This document shows positions 34,772 to 46,361 of a stretch of DNA of 64,000 bases, one piece after another. Both the position numbers and the translations under genes were made by a program. Position 1 is the stretch's first letter. The number at the start of each line of letters is the position of its first letter. The notes under the pieces were generated by a model, which was not told where the DNA came from, did no database searches, and was given only the letters and a program-made list of their open reading frames with translations. Source of the stretch: Macrotrachela quadricornifera (lineage: Eukaryota; Rotifera; Eurotatoria; Philodinida; Philodinidae); the NCBI GenBank assembly GCA_022393335.1, contig JAJEKB010020847.1, positions 234,470 to 298,469 on the forward strand. The letters are read 5' to 3'.

Positions 34772-35726
34772 CTAAAATTAAGAAAAAAAAATTGATTTAC
34801 TGTAGTTTTTTAATATCATAGTGTAAAAATCAAAAGTGACACGCTCATCATGTTTCTGAATCTGTAGATACGAAACAAAAGTGTCTGCTATGTTTTTACA
34901 TTTAAATTAATCATCTCAGAAACTGTTCTTTATAACCTTAAACTTTCTCGAAGAGATAATGTTTGTCTATTCTTCAATAAAAGAAAAATATGCATTTCTT
35001 TCAATAGGGTAACATGTAAAGAATGTTGAATATATGATTATCACAATTCTATTTGTCAATTTCGAAATAAAATCATTAATGGGTAATCATATGATATTAA
35101 CTAATTAGAAATTTTTGCCTCTAAAGCAGTATGAACAGGTTTGAAGTCTATATTGTTAAATTGAATATACATTTCTCTTTGAAATAAAGGTTAGTTAATT
35201 GAAGTATATAAAAATTCCTACGACTTTTGAACAATATCAAAATATTGCTAAGTCTTAAACGCGTTCCGATCACAAAGAATTATAAAAAAAGATGTATATT
35301 TTTATAAAGAACCTTTCAAAACTGTTTCGAATAATTATAAGGAGTTTATAACTTATAGTTTTAAAACACAGCAAATTCAATAGTAAGTATTGACTACTAA
35401 GTATAAATTCTATTCTTTTTCCTGAAGTCAATGCTAACAAACAATTTCAACAGTAAAGATTGTTGTACAAAATAAAATATATTAGTTTTATTTACCGATT
35501 GAAAAGGTTCTGAAAATTAGTTATATCTTAACTTAAAACAGTCTTGTAAGAATATGATGAAAAATGACAGCCTTAAGCCAGCTGTTTACAATATTGACAA
35601 ATATTGTGCGGTTTTATCAAACGTTTTCTCAAATCATCAAAAGATATGTCTGAATCCCGTGAATTCTGAATTCCTGAGGACTTCTGGACTCTATTATTCA
35701 TCGAACAATTAAAGATCAATCATAAG

Positions 35727-36669
35727 CAGGCCCCGCGTGAGGGTCCTAGGTTTGGGGGGGGGGGGGTGCAAGACTCCTGAAGTAGTGTGATTGAAGAAAG
35801 CAAAATTTTTTTTCGCATCAAACTTAGTATTAATCTTTATCGTACAATCTGAAATGCAATATCTTTCGCGAAGCGAAAACTTTTTGCAACTTTCCTAGAA
35901 AATTCGACTGTATCTGGCAAATTCTCAACAAAACAACTAGTATATGACGTAAGAAACTTCCTCAATACTTCTGTCGTCGAAGGCGCCCGCTTTGGCAACG
36001 ATTGTTCTCGACTAGGCTGTTTCGAAGGAAAAATGGACTAAAGTTAGAAGGTTTTATGGATTGGCTACGGTTAAGCAGATGTTTTTTTTCGCGAAGAAAA
36101 AACTTTTCTCATATCAGACTCATGAAAGACTTTTCTTTTTCTTATTTTTCTCGAAAGTAAAAAGTGTTGCTATAGCTCTTAGTCATTTCGTCTCGGAAGG
36201 CAACCACACTAGCGACGACTGCACATAAATAAAGGTGTTCAGAAGGTAGGATGCAGTAAAGTATACCATGAAAACAAGAAGATCAGAGTTATTTTCAAGA
36301 CGAGTATGCCCATGCGGCTACTTCTTCATGAAGGGAAAAATTCTAATATTTCAAAATTTTGTAGCAAAAAACATTGTTTATGCCAGAATTTTAAGTAAAA
36401 AAACAGTTGTTTACTTCAACTTGCCGTAGAACTTCATGTTTTCGACCGATATTTCAACGATAATCTCCGATTATTATCATAAAAAGATCGTTCCTTGACT
36501 CCCATTTCCACTCAGAACATCTCTGAAGATGTTTTTAAAAATATCCCTGTGAGATACTTTACAGATTCAAAAAAATATTATCCATTTTGGTGTCTAATAA
36601 TAAATAATTTTTAATTTTTTTTGGGGGGGGGGTGCACACTTCCTACACCCCCCACTTTCGCGGATGCTG
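35727..36669. mobile_element. non-autonomous hAT-type element with poly-G ends
   Basis: A perfect 8-bp direct repeat ATCATAAG (35719-35726 and 36670-36677) flanks 943 bp. The ends are CAGGCCCCGCG at left and CAGCATCCGCG (reverse complement) at right. The left end carries a G13 run (about 35754-35766); the right end carries a second G-run (about 36623-36632) and a C-run (about 36646-36652). There is no transposase frame. Terminal CAG is common in hAT ends. Confidence 0.75.
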
Positions 36670-36677
36670 ATCATAAG

Positions 36678-39600
36678 TAAGAATGCCTCGAGCTCATGCA
36701 ACCCACCGAACTCATGGAATCATTCGGAATCTTTCAGAGTCACTTATGGAATTGTTCTGGATCATTTTGTGTTTTGTCCGCTATGCTTCCTACTAGAGGA
36801 CAAACCTGGTTTTGAAAGGAGAAATCATATTATTCTTTGGGCCATATTAAAGAGTATCCATAAAATCTCCTAATCGACAGGAACCGCAGTATGTTTTGTC
36901 TTCCGAAATGTGCAGAAAACTGGTTCTCTGATACAATTCGTCGAGCGAGAAGAACTCTTAACCATTTAGACTAAAAAAAAAATTTTCTCCCATACTTAAA
37001 AGAAGACATGTGATCTTGTCCTCGCCGACTTCGAAGTTAACAGAGTTCGGGGATGTATTCAAGATTTTTAGGTCAATGAACAACCTTCTCTTGCGTTGGA
37101 AAAAACGATGAGCATACTAAAAATGAGATGAGATTCATTTAATGAGATATGTATCAGACTTAGATCTTAAGGTCACCTTCTCTCGCCCTCCCTCATCAGA
37201 AAACGATCTCAACCTGCATGAATAGAAATTGGCTGATATTTGGAGGAATTTGTTGAATTTGTAGTACAAGGACTATAACAGAATTTTCAACCTTATACTA
37301 TGGGACTGAAAAAAAAAGGTAATCACCAAGCAGGCATAAAAAATAGTTCATTTCGTTGTCAAGAATTCTCTGTTGGCCTTCATTCCGTACATATTTTTTT
37401 GCATGAAAGAGCACGTCAGGATGCACAATCTAAGAAGGCTCTCTTTTCTTAATTCTTGCTTTTCAAGCGACAAACAATATAACAAGCTCAATTACTCGAA
37501 GAATTCTGCTAAAATCTAAGAAAGTTGCTCTTCAATTTTAAAATAGCTTTTCAATATAATAATAACAAAGCTTCGTTCAAAAATACGCTCTTACAGACAC
37601 TGAAGGTTAATATGCCCTTTACAACAGAAACAAATATTCAGTTTTAAATGGTACTGTCGTAGAATGATGCTGAAGATACGAAAAACTACTATATGTAAAA
37701 GGACATATGTAGTAAAATTGTTATATCTCTAGACAACTACGAGATATCGAGTTGAAGTATTTAGCAATACGAACATGAAATGCCCTCGGCATGCTCAAGG
37801 GTCTTCAGGTGTACACAATAGATTAAGAAGGAGATCGTGTCTTATCATGATGATGAAGAAGACTTGACGAGAGATCTTTTTGAGAAAAGGTGTCCTTAAA
37901 TTCGTACATATTAATGCTCGTTTGTAGTCTCATTAATCTGTCTGTCACCACCTAAACGTGGTATTTTCCCACAAAATTGAACTTACGTTCATTCAAGCAT
38001 GAAGTAGAAATATTGGGAAAAATCAAAAAACTTTGAAAATTCTCTTAAAAATTCTTTAAAATCCTCGGGTAAAAAAATGAAATGTTTCGATTGTTGAGAG
38101 GTAACATATTGCTCGGGACATCCCTATGCGATTCAGAGAGAAGAAAAAACCAATTATTATTCAATTCAAACATTAAAATTGAAATTCTGAAATAGTTAAA
38201 TTTCAATGGGTAAACCTTCAAATCAAATGAACAATTCCCCATTTACCCCCCCCCCCCCCCCCCTTCCCCTTCCCTTGACCACGCTCCTGGCAGAGTTCCA
38301 TTCAATTGGTCCAAACAACCGTAACTGTTAATCTAATAACAATAGAGATTTTTCTAGAATAGTTTTTCTCCATTATTATCAGATCAAAACGTATGATTAT
38401 TTGACCAATCTCCAAGATAATCCTATATAGCCACTAGATTGAAACGAACAATATCATGCGTGATTCTCACATTAATGAAGAAAAACTCTCCTTAAATTTA
38501 ATTAGGCGATTGAAACAAAGCTCTTAGCCAATGGCATTTGAGAACGGCTTTTTTCCCCTACTCTGAGGATAAGACATTGTTTTGTTTAGGCCAATATAGA
38601 GGTTATCAAGGATACTCTTCCATATGCTTCGAGCAAGCGTAATGCATATAGAAAAGGATCCTTGAAAACCAATAGCTCCGTACCAACAACGTCATGTTTT
38701 TATCCTCATATAGGGGAGAAAAAGGCTTCCTCAGATACAATTGGTCAAATGGTTTTTGCCATCGATCAATCAGATTTCAGTAAGGATATTCCTCTCTATT
38801 ATGCGGTTAAAACATGATACTTCTCGTGCCGATCTAGTGGTTATCAAGGATCTTTTTTCATATGGTCGAACAATTCTATGTATTGGGCTGACAATAATGC
38901 AGAAAATCCGTGTTACAAAAATCTCCGTTATTATTAGGGCAACGTGAATGGTTATTTGCGTCAATTCAAAATAGAACTCTACTGATAACTACGTCAGCGA
39001 ATACCAGGCAATGTGTTATCAATAAAGTAGGAGAGAAAATTCTTCTTCAAATCTGATCGAGTATGAGTTTTTGTCTTTCGATAAATTGAATTTGAAAACT
39101 AGCTTTCTTAATCTTCGGACGACAAAATATATTGTGGTTCCCACCGACTATGAGATTCTTTGCATACTCTTGAAAATGTCCCACAGAATACTATTTATAC
39201 CCTATTCCAACCTTAGTTTGTCCATTACTATGCAGAAAAACAGACAAAATAAAACATGTATCAGAATAGTTCTACAGACGACTCTAAAAAATTCTGAATG
39301 ATACCAATGATTCGGAAGACTTTGTGGATTTCTTGACTCCTGTAAGTTCTATGAATTTCGTAAGTCCTATGCATTCAGTGAGCTCAGAGGATTCTCTTTA
39401 CTCGTACTACCCACCATTACCTTTAGAGATGTTCAAAGCTCGCTTGCTAGGAGGCTCAAACATCAAGGCCCAATGGTTGTGCCACTCTCGGGATCTATTC
39501 ATGTATGGGCACGAATCGAGCTCAAGCCTGAGCATACAACGAGAAGCTCAGATTTGACACTGATCAATATGAAGCCTATCATTTTGGATCTGTCCGAGTC

Positions 39601-41032
39601 TGACTTGAGCTATTCAAACATGATATACATTCCTACTCCAATGATTATTATTGGATTTTTGGATAATAGAAGTTCTTCAATAAGTCAAAACATAGAAAAG
39701 TGTCAGACTACTAGAAAATGAACTGTCTGATAATCCAAAAACCTATCTCATCGCTAGAACAGTAGAAAATTGACTAACTTATTAAACAAAGTCTTTCAAA
39801 TGGAACTAAATTGTCTTTGTTACTTTTGATGTGATCAGTTAGATTATAGAAGTTTTAATTATGGTTTAAAGAAATATCACACAGATTTATCATGTTTTCT
39901 AGAAATCAACACATCGGTGAGGAATTATTAATTATTAAGAGAAAATCAAATATTTGTTCAACAATTAATTCGTTCTTACATGATTGCATTTCGAGTAAAA
40001 GATCAATCGAGTTATGAATTGAAAGAGGAGATCTAAAATGAAAAAGACACTCTTTATGCACATGAAATCATCGAATGACTTTCGTTATTTTCTTTTCATA
40101 AATAGCAGTTAAAAGCCTTGATTACTGATCGTAACGACGTTTGTTTTTCAATGAATTCTTCAAAAAATGTCCGTAGTTTTATAACAATAGAGTTGAATAC
40201 CAGTAATGCAAGAGAATTGCTTTCGTTTTCGGAGAATTTAATCTCACTATTATGAACGGCGATGATTTTGTTTGCTTTATAAATATAAAATTTGTATAAA
40301 AAGCAGAGACGGGCAAGCGATTTTTAGTGACTTTCCAAGGTAAAACTACTTGAAAGTAATTCTGTTTACTTTGTATTACGAATAAGGCAAAAATTCGAAA
40401 CTCGGTAGTATCGAAGTGTCATTAAGGTGAATAAAAGCAAATTTTTTTCAACACACAAATCGATCTTTATTCTCAATCAGTAAACAAAATCAAATCTCTG
40501 TCATTCCCGTCAGATACGCATTGGTATTGCAGGCAAGTCTTGTACCATTTTCGACTGTATGCCGATGAATCCTAAGATAGACGCTTGACTATATTTAGGT
40601 TTGCCAGTTTGGCATTAGTGTTACATTAACTAATATCATTTTAATATTTTTGTATTAATAAAAATAAAAGCTCGATACTTTAGCCAAAGTATGGATTATT
40701 GTGCTAACATTAATACAAAAACATTAAATTAATTTCTTGACAGTTATGTAGAACTGTTAGCATTTTTCTAATATTTATGCTAAGACAAGATCCTTAATTA
40801 CTACTAGAACAAATCATCAATGTCCAGTTTTAAAACAATCGATTTTAATCAATGATATATTTATAAAGCCGATATAAAAGGGAAAAATTCAATGTTGGTA
40901 CTTATTACAATTGATCTTTTCTTAACAACACTTCGGAGACTGATAATTCTAGGCTTCGAAAATAAAGAAATTTCAGTAGAATTGCTAAAAACCTCTTGAA
41001 TTATCCGGATAAACAACTCAAGGATGAATATA
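36678..41032. other. gene-poor block of degenerate repeats
   Basis: No frame here shows a domain. A loosely conserved motif of about 30 bp (variants of AAAxxCTTCxTCAGATxxAATTGGTC) recurs near 36920, 38722, 39035, 41200 and 41350. The segments 38560-38730 and 38830-39060 look like diverged tandem copies; both contain GGTTATCAAGGAT and CATATG. An 18-base C run lies at about 38247-38264. Frames such as 39324-39557 and 39473-39721 overlap, lack domains, and follow a short 15-bp tandem repeat. Confidence 0.5.
37048..38289. mobile_element. candidate third hAT-type element (weak)
   Basis: The right end, read in reverse, is CAGGAGCGTGGTCAAGGG followed by a long G run, very like hAT ends. It abuts GCAGAGTT (38290-38297). 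A 7-of-8 match, ACAGAGTT (37040-37047), is followed by CGGGGATGTATTCA, which matches the right end at 9 of 14 positions. The left end lacks the G run, so this pairing may be chance. The right end itself is convincing; the left boundary is not. Confidence 0.3.
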
Positions 41033-41685
41033 TGTAAAATGCACTCTGACCCACTCTCATCCATTCTGAGCGCCGTTTCCCTTCAGGCTTATATCAATCG
41101 ATACAGCTTGCAGCCCTCCATTTACTGGATTTTGTAACTGCGATAACTTGCCACAAGACTGCACAAGAAGAAACAGTGTTTTCACGATATTTTGTCAACC
41201 AGTCAGATCTGAATGAGGACTTTCTTTACTATGATCAAGACAAAACATAGTGCTGCTCGAGCTATATGACAGAAGTCGAAGTAACTTCCTTATTAACCCG
41301 AACAGTGCGATGTTCTGTCTTGATCTTTGAAAAGAAAATTCTTATTCAGGTCTAATTGGGTGACAAAATACCGTGAAAATACTGCTTCTCCTTGTGTAGT
41401 CTTGCGACGAGTTATCGCGGTCATATTTAGACAGGTTTCAAAAAATTATGTAGAACATATGGCTTTGTATTACCAAAGTTTTATTATTTTTTAAGCTGTT
41501 GGCTGAGAGTGGGTGAGAGTGGATCACTCTTCGACGTTTTTGTAGTCTAATATTAGAATATTTGTTCGAGAGTGACTGAGGATGAGATCCAGCAGATTGG
41601 AGATTTTCAAGGTCCATCGATTGGTATAAGTCTGAAGGAAAACGGTACTCAGAATGGATGAGAATGGATCAGAGCGTATTTTACA
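41033..41685. mobile_element. 653-bp fold-back element
   Basis: The outer inverted repeat pairs TGTAAAATGCACTCTGACCC at left with TGTAAAATACGCTCTGATCC at right. It continues through TCTCATCCATTCTGAG and CTTCAGRCTTATAYCAATCGAT, about 75 bp each side. A second, inner inverted repeat pairs about 41137-41255 with about 41310-41435 (shared CTGCACAAG/ACTACACAAG and TATTTTGTCA). Almost the whole element could form a hairpin. No clear target-site duplication and no coding region were found. Confidence 0.7.
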
Positions 41686-41690
41686 AATAC

Positions 41691-41736
41691 CATAGAATCA
41701 GGGATTCAGAAATTCTGAATCGTGTAGGATTCTATG
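41691..41736. repeat. near-perfect hairpin
   Basis: CATAGAATC at the left pairs with GATTCTATG at the right, and inner GATTCAGAA pairs with TTCTGAATC. It adjoins the fold-back element at 41033-41685 and may be part of it. Confidence 0.6.
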
Positions 41737-41838
41737 CGATTTTATCAGGTTCCATAGAAGTCATTTTCTGTGGCACAACCTTTCCGCGCCGACGCTTCCG
41801 TGCAAATGATTTTTTTCTCTTCTGCTTATGCTGAGCTA

Positions 41839-42082
41839 ATGCTAGAGAAATCATCTGAGATGTTATGGAGATTACCTATGATGCTGGAGGAATCACCTGG
41901 GATGCTAGAGAGATCATCTGAAATGCAAGAGGCATGACATAAAATGCTAGAGGACTGCCTGAGACGCTGGATGCATTAACTATGATACTAAACGCATCCA
42001 TTGGTGATGCTTGTAGAATCCCAGATGACTCATCCAGCAACTCAGGTGACCCATCTAGCATCTCAGATGATTCTTTCAGCAT
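41839..42082. repeat. 21-bp minisatellite in two opposed blocks
   Basis: Seven to eight degenerate 21-bp units like ATGCTAGAGAAATCATCTGAG run forward from 41839 to about 42005. Three to four further units run in the reverse direction from about 42005 to 42082. Because 21 is a multiple of three, the array gives long open frames (for example 41876-42160 on the minus strand), but these follow the repeat and show no domain. Confidence 0.8.
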
Positions 42083-42663
42083 TAACCCAACATAAATAGA
42101 AGAGAATAATTTCATTTGTGCGGTAGTGCTGCTGCGTGGAAATGCCATGCGCGAAAACATCGATGAACCTTCTCTAATTCATTCTATCCTTGGGCAAATC
42201 AACAAAAATGGAGTTGATTCAAACTAGTTGAAACTCAAATTTAAACTAAAAACAGTTTAAATTAATGACATACTTAGTCCCATGTGCATATGAGGTGTGC
42301 TATCGAACTAAAGAAATACGTAGTTTTTATAGATCATCTGAATAAAATGTAAAAAACACTTGCGCATTAAAACTTCTTGATTGTCATCGTTTACAAAACG
42401 CATAGCTTTTCTTTAAAAACTACAAATATAATTCAGATCGAGCGATTGAATTGAAATGTGAACTCGTCCCATTTGTCAGATAAACCTGTTCACACCAGAT
42501 TCGGTTATTAATTCAAACAGTCCATTTTAAGATTTAAACTTTTACAAATTTCAAAGATTATTTTAGGAAAAAGTTTGCATTTATACAAATACCAAAATTT
42601 CAAGTTTTAGATTAACTATATATTCTTCGTTTTATCAAGAAATCTTCGATAAAATAACAAATT

Positions 42664-43474
42664 ATGTATGTGCCAGCAGGATATCAAAAAAGAGAACTTT
42701 GGCGAAAGAAATTTCCAACTGTAATTGGTGCGCTACTTTCGGTTTTTGAACTGATTCTCACTCTGGCTATTATTGGTTGTGAGGCCTATGGTACTGCTGT
42801 CGACTTTTATCGAATGAATGCATTTGTTGGGTATTGGACAGTTCCAATTTTCACGATGGCATGGATATCGGTAGCAGGCGCAAGTATGCATTTATTTAAT
42901 GCAATAAATATTACAATATCCTTTTTGTTGGAAAATTTTGATAGGTTGTTGTTGCCGAATTCGCTGTTGCGGAATAGCAGCAATAGTTTTTCAATGCTTG
43001 GCGATCCCAATGGCTTGGTGTGTAATAGGTTTCGATGCCTATTTCCTGAATAATCCTACTCTATGCTTTTTTTCAACCAGTTGCTCTTATGCGAGTAGCT
43101 ATTATTATTATTATGGTCTTTCAAGTAATTCCACTTTATATAGTGTAAAAGTACCATTAGTTCGAGGTCAATTAGCGGCTGGTGTTCTAATGTTTGTTGC
43201 ATGTATTGTCTTCATTATCATTTTTGCAGTAGTCAATTATAAAGTAGAAAACGCTTCCGAACTCAAAGGACCTGTCAGTATCATTCCTGGATCGGTGCCA
43301 CATGTTCCTCCATATGCGCATCTTACCAATGAAGATCGTACAACACAGCTTTCAGGTATTCGCCCAACCCCACCACCGTATATAGCTTCTGACGGATCGC
43401 CCACCAATTCATCTGTTTCCAAAAATGAAATTATTTGTCACAATTGTCGCACAAGATATAAAGTGTCTACATAG
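42664..43474 (+). CDS. four-TM protein with PPPY and C-terminal CxxC
   Basis: Exons 42664-42883 and 42945-43474 join in phase 1 (donor GTATGC, acceptor GATAG) to give 249 residues. Spans: TM1 VIGALLSVFELILTLAIIG, TM2 YWTVPIFTMAWISVAGAS, TM3 GIAAIVFQCLAIPMAWCVIG, TM4 LAAGVLMFVACIVFIIIFAV. A Cys-rich patch (CCCRIRCC) precedes TM3. The large loop between TM3 and TM4 has several Cys, a run of tyrosines and an NST glycosylation site. The cytoplasmic tail has VPPY and PPPY, potential WW-domain (Nedd4-type ligase) binding sites, and ends with CHNC, a possible half zinc site. An AATAAA lies at 43613-43618. The layout resembles claudin/MARVEL-like tetraspans; the function is unknown. Confidence 0.8.
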
Positions 43475-46361
43475 CGTCATTGATGATCGTCATCACTGCG
43501 ACGATTAATCTTTACTTGAAACTTTATTTTTTTTCAAAAATTTTCCGATATGTGTGTCGACATCATTTTCCTAAATGAAGATTTTATTGTAACAATATAA
43601 TATGTATCGATGAATAAAACATTTTCCCCTTTTCTTCTCCTCTTGATTTAAATAAAAGCACATCTCGTATAGAATTTATTATTAAGTGAAAGTACGATCT
43701 TCATAAAAGTTCTTTAGATATATTTTGTCTTATTTACTGATTGAAATAATTCAATTATATGAGATCAATATTCATCAGTAAGGTACGAACAAATATCACT
43801 GTATCATTGTTGTTTACTTCTTCGTTTAACTCCATTCACTTTATACTTATATGTCAAACAAAGTTTTATTGAAACTTGTTAATTGTTATAGAATATTGTC
43901 TTGTCCGATTGTAGAAGAATGAAGAATTGCCTGATGCATTGCGGAATGATTGATCACGTGTTTCATCGAACACAACTAATATAAAGATTATTAAGGTCAT
44001 GTTTAATGGGCAAAAAATTCTTAAACTTGGTAAGAGCAGAAGAAAAATTTGGTGCTATTTAGGTTTCATCAAAACTGTTCGTGTACATAAGCATTCTTTC
44101 ACGTGACACATACGAAAGTGATTTTTAAGAAATTATTCTGACCAATCGATTGTCTTTAATTCGAACTTGAGAGAAAATTTAAGGTACGATCTTTACAGTA
44201 GCGCCTGTCAGTAAGTATCTATTACATTTAAATTTGCTTCAGCTCACTTCATTACTGAATCAAAAATTGATTCGATAGCGTCTGATCGATTATGAAGGAC
44301 ATAGTTAACAAAAAATAATTCAAAAAACAAAAATTAAAATGCTGTAAATGACTGTGTCAATTAGTGAAACTAAGACATAAGTTGATAGTATAAAAAGACT
44401 TGGATGGAGCTTGATTGAAATAAATGATGCTTATGCCTCATACAAAAATAAAACATTTATACTACATCTCTATCTGATAGTAAATTTTAATACAAAATAT
44501 TGTGAATCAAAAAGAATACGGCACAAGACATAGAGATTTTGTCTACAGATATATGTCAGATTTTCTTTAAAAACAAATATAGTTGTGATAAAATGAATAA
44601 TCTACCTCCTATCATTTTTATTAAATTAAAATAGGAATATCTCTGCTATAGAGAAAGTATCTGAAAAATCTATTTATATGCACGTAATAGTTCATTTGAA
44701 AGTCAGGTTAGATTGTTTTTCCATCTTGCCATAGTTCATGATAATAAAAGCACAAATACTACATGACTATTCGTATCCTGTTATTTTTTGTCGTATGGCC
44801 TTCTAGTATTTTTTTTAGGTAATACATATATCACAGGCCAATCTACTCAAACAAGACATCTGAATTTCAACGATTGAATGATAAAAGTGTTAAATGTGCA
44901 AAAATTAGAGAAAATGAAAACGAGAGTCATAAATTGTGAATGAGATGTAGGTTTATACTTAAAAAACGTTGCATGTGCTTATGTAATTATCTATGAATGA
45001 TAGACAAAAATCTTTTTTATCAGGTGCATAACTGAATTTGATCAGCTCATTGATGCATAACAGGTTGATTTAGATGAAATATCAGCGAATAGTGCATTGA
45101 AATTCTACTTCCATGGCACTATCAATGGTATCTATCGTTAAGGTCAAGGAAGGTATAAACAAAGACGTATACAGGATATTTCAATGAGAGACGGATGAAA
45201 TCGAATTTTTTCCTCATGATATTTCAAATACGAAACTTCAAAAAAATATTTTGAAGTTTAAACGACAAGGAACTAAGATATACTCATTGAAGATTTTTAG
45301 CCAAGTGCATTGAGTCCCTTGCCCCTTATTTTCCTTAAATATGTCTCTGAATGTAGAATCAATTGAGCGCTTGTTAAAATAATCAATTTCTCTAGCCGAT
45401 TTATGCTCACCAAAACTTCATAAAGTGTAGAAATATATAAAAAATAAAGGACTTTATTCTCTGTTCAGTTGATATTAATACTATTTTTCACTATTTTACG
45501 AAATTTCCTTATGAGAGTCAGATGTGGTTTGATTTATTAAATACTCTATCTTACTTCGGCCTAGGCGAATCTTAGATTGGCCTATGACATATATATGCAT
45601 TATATTGCTAAAATTTTGTATGACATTGGTATCATACACATTGCAATGCCTTCTTACATTTTACAAGTATAATTCTTTCTTCTTCTCAATCTGTAAAGAC
45701 ATAGTTAAAGTCAAAACAATTAACCACAAGTAACGTTCGTCGCTTCGACTCACTTAACCCTCGACTATATAGGGCAAAAATATTTTTTGTGGGTGCTGGT
45801 GATGACAGAATCGATCTATCAATTCTATCTCTGGGAAGCAATGTAAGTTGCTTTTAAATTGTCAGTAATAGAAAGAGGTTTGCCATTTTGTAAGATAATT
45901 GCAAGTGAACCTCATTTATCAACCAAGGAACGTGAAAAAACTCAAATTATCTATATTCAAGCGGACTTAAATTATTAAACTCTTCTGATGAAATAAATAA
46001 TACGGTAATGTGAGATGTTCATATATGCTCACAAAAATGGTTATAAGAATGCCTAGGTTCATAGTTTTTTCCAAGCGACAATAGAAGTATAACTGATTTA
46101 TCAGCGATAATGAATGTTTAAAGAGTAGAAAAAAACCATTAAACATCATTGTATCATCTACTGAAATAAATGGCAAACAAGCAAAATACTAAACAATATT
46201 GCATAATATTATAGCATGAGCAACTTTGAAATAAATAGAATATAAAGCGAGATTAATACAAAAATTAACACAAGAGTAAAAAACTCAAACATGCTTGACA
46301 TAGATAAAAGCATAGATATTAAAAAATATTTTTAAAAAAATTATTTAATATAACGAAAATA
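43475..46361. other. intergenic, no supported gene
   Basis: AT-rich and featureless to my eye, apart from the polyadenylation signal of the upstream gene and a short fragment near 45729-45760 that resembles one end of the dispersed repeat at 2534 and 28025. No open frame has a recognisable domain. Confidence 0.5.

Noticed and set aside
39324..39721. Two overlapping open frames with Ser/Pro-rich translations
   Set aside because: They overlap in different frames, contain a short tandem repeat, and lie in degenerate repeat DNA without splice or domain support.
41876..42160. 94-codon open frame on the minus strand
   Set aside because: It is a by-product of the 21-bp minisatellite, whose length is a multiple of three.
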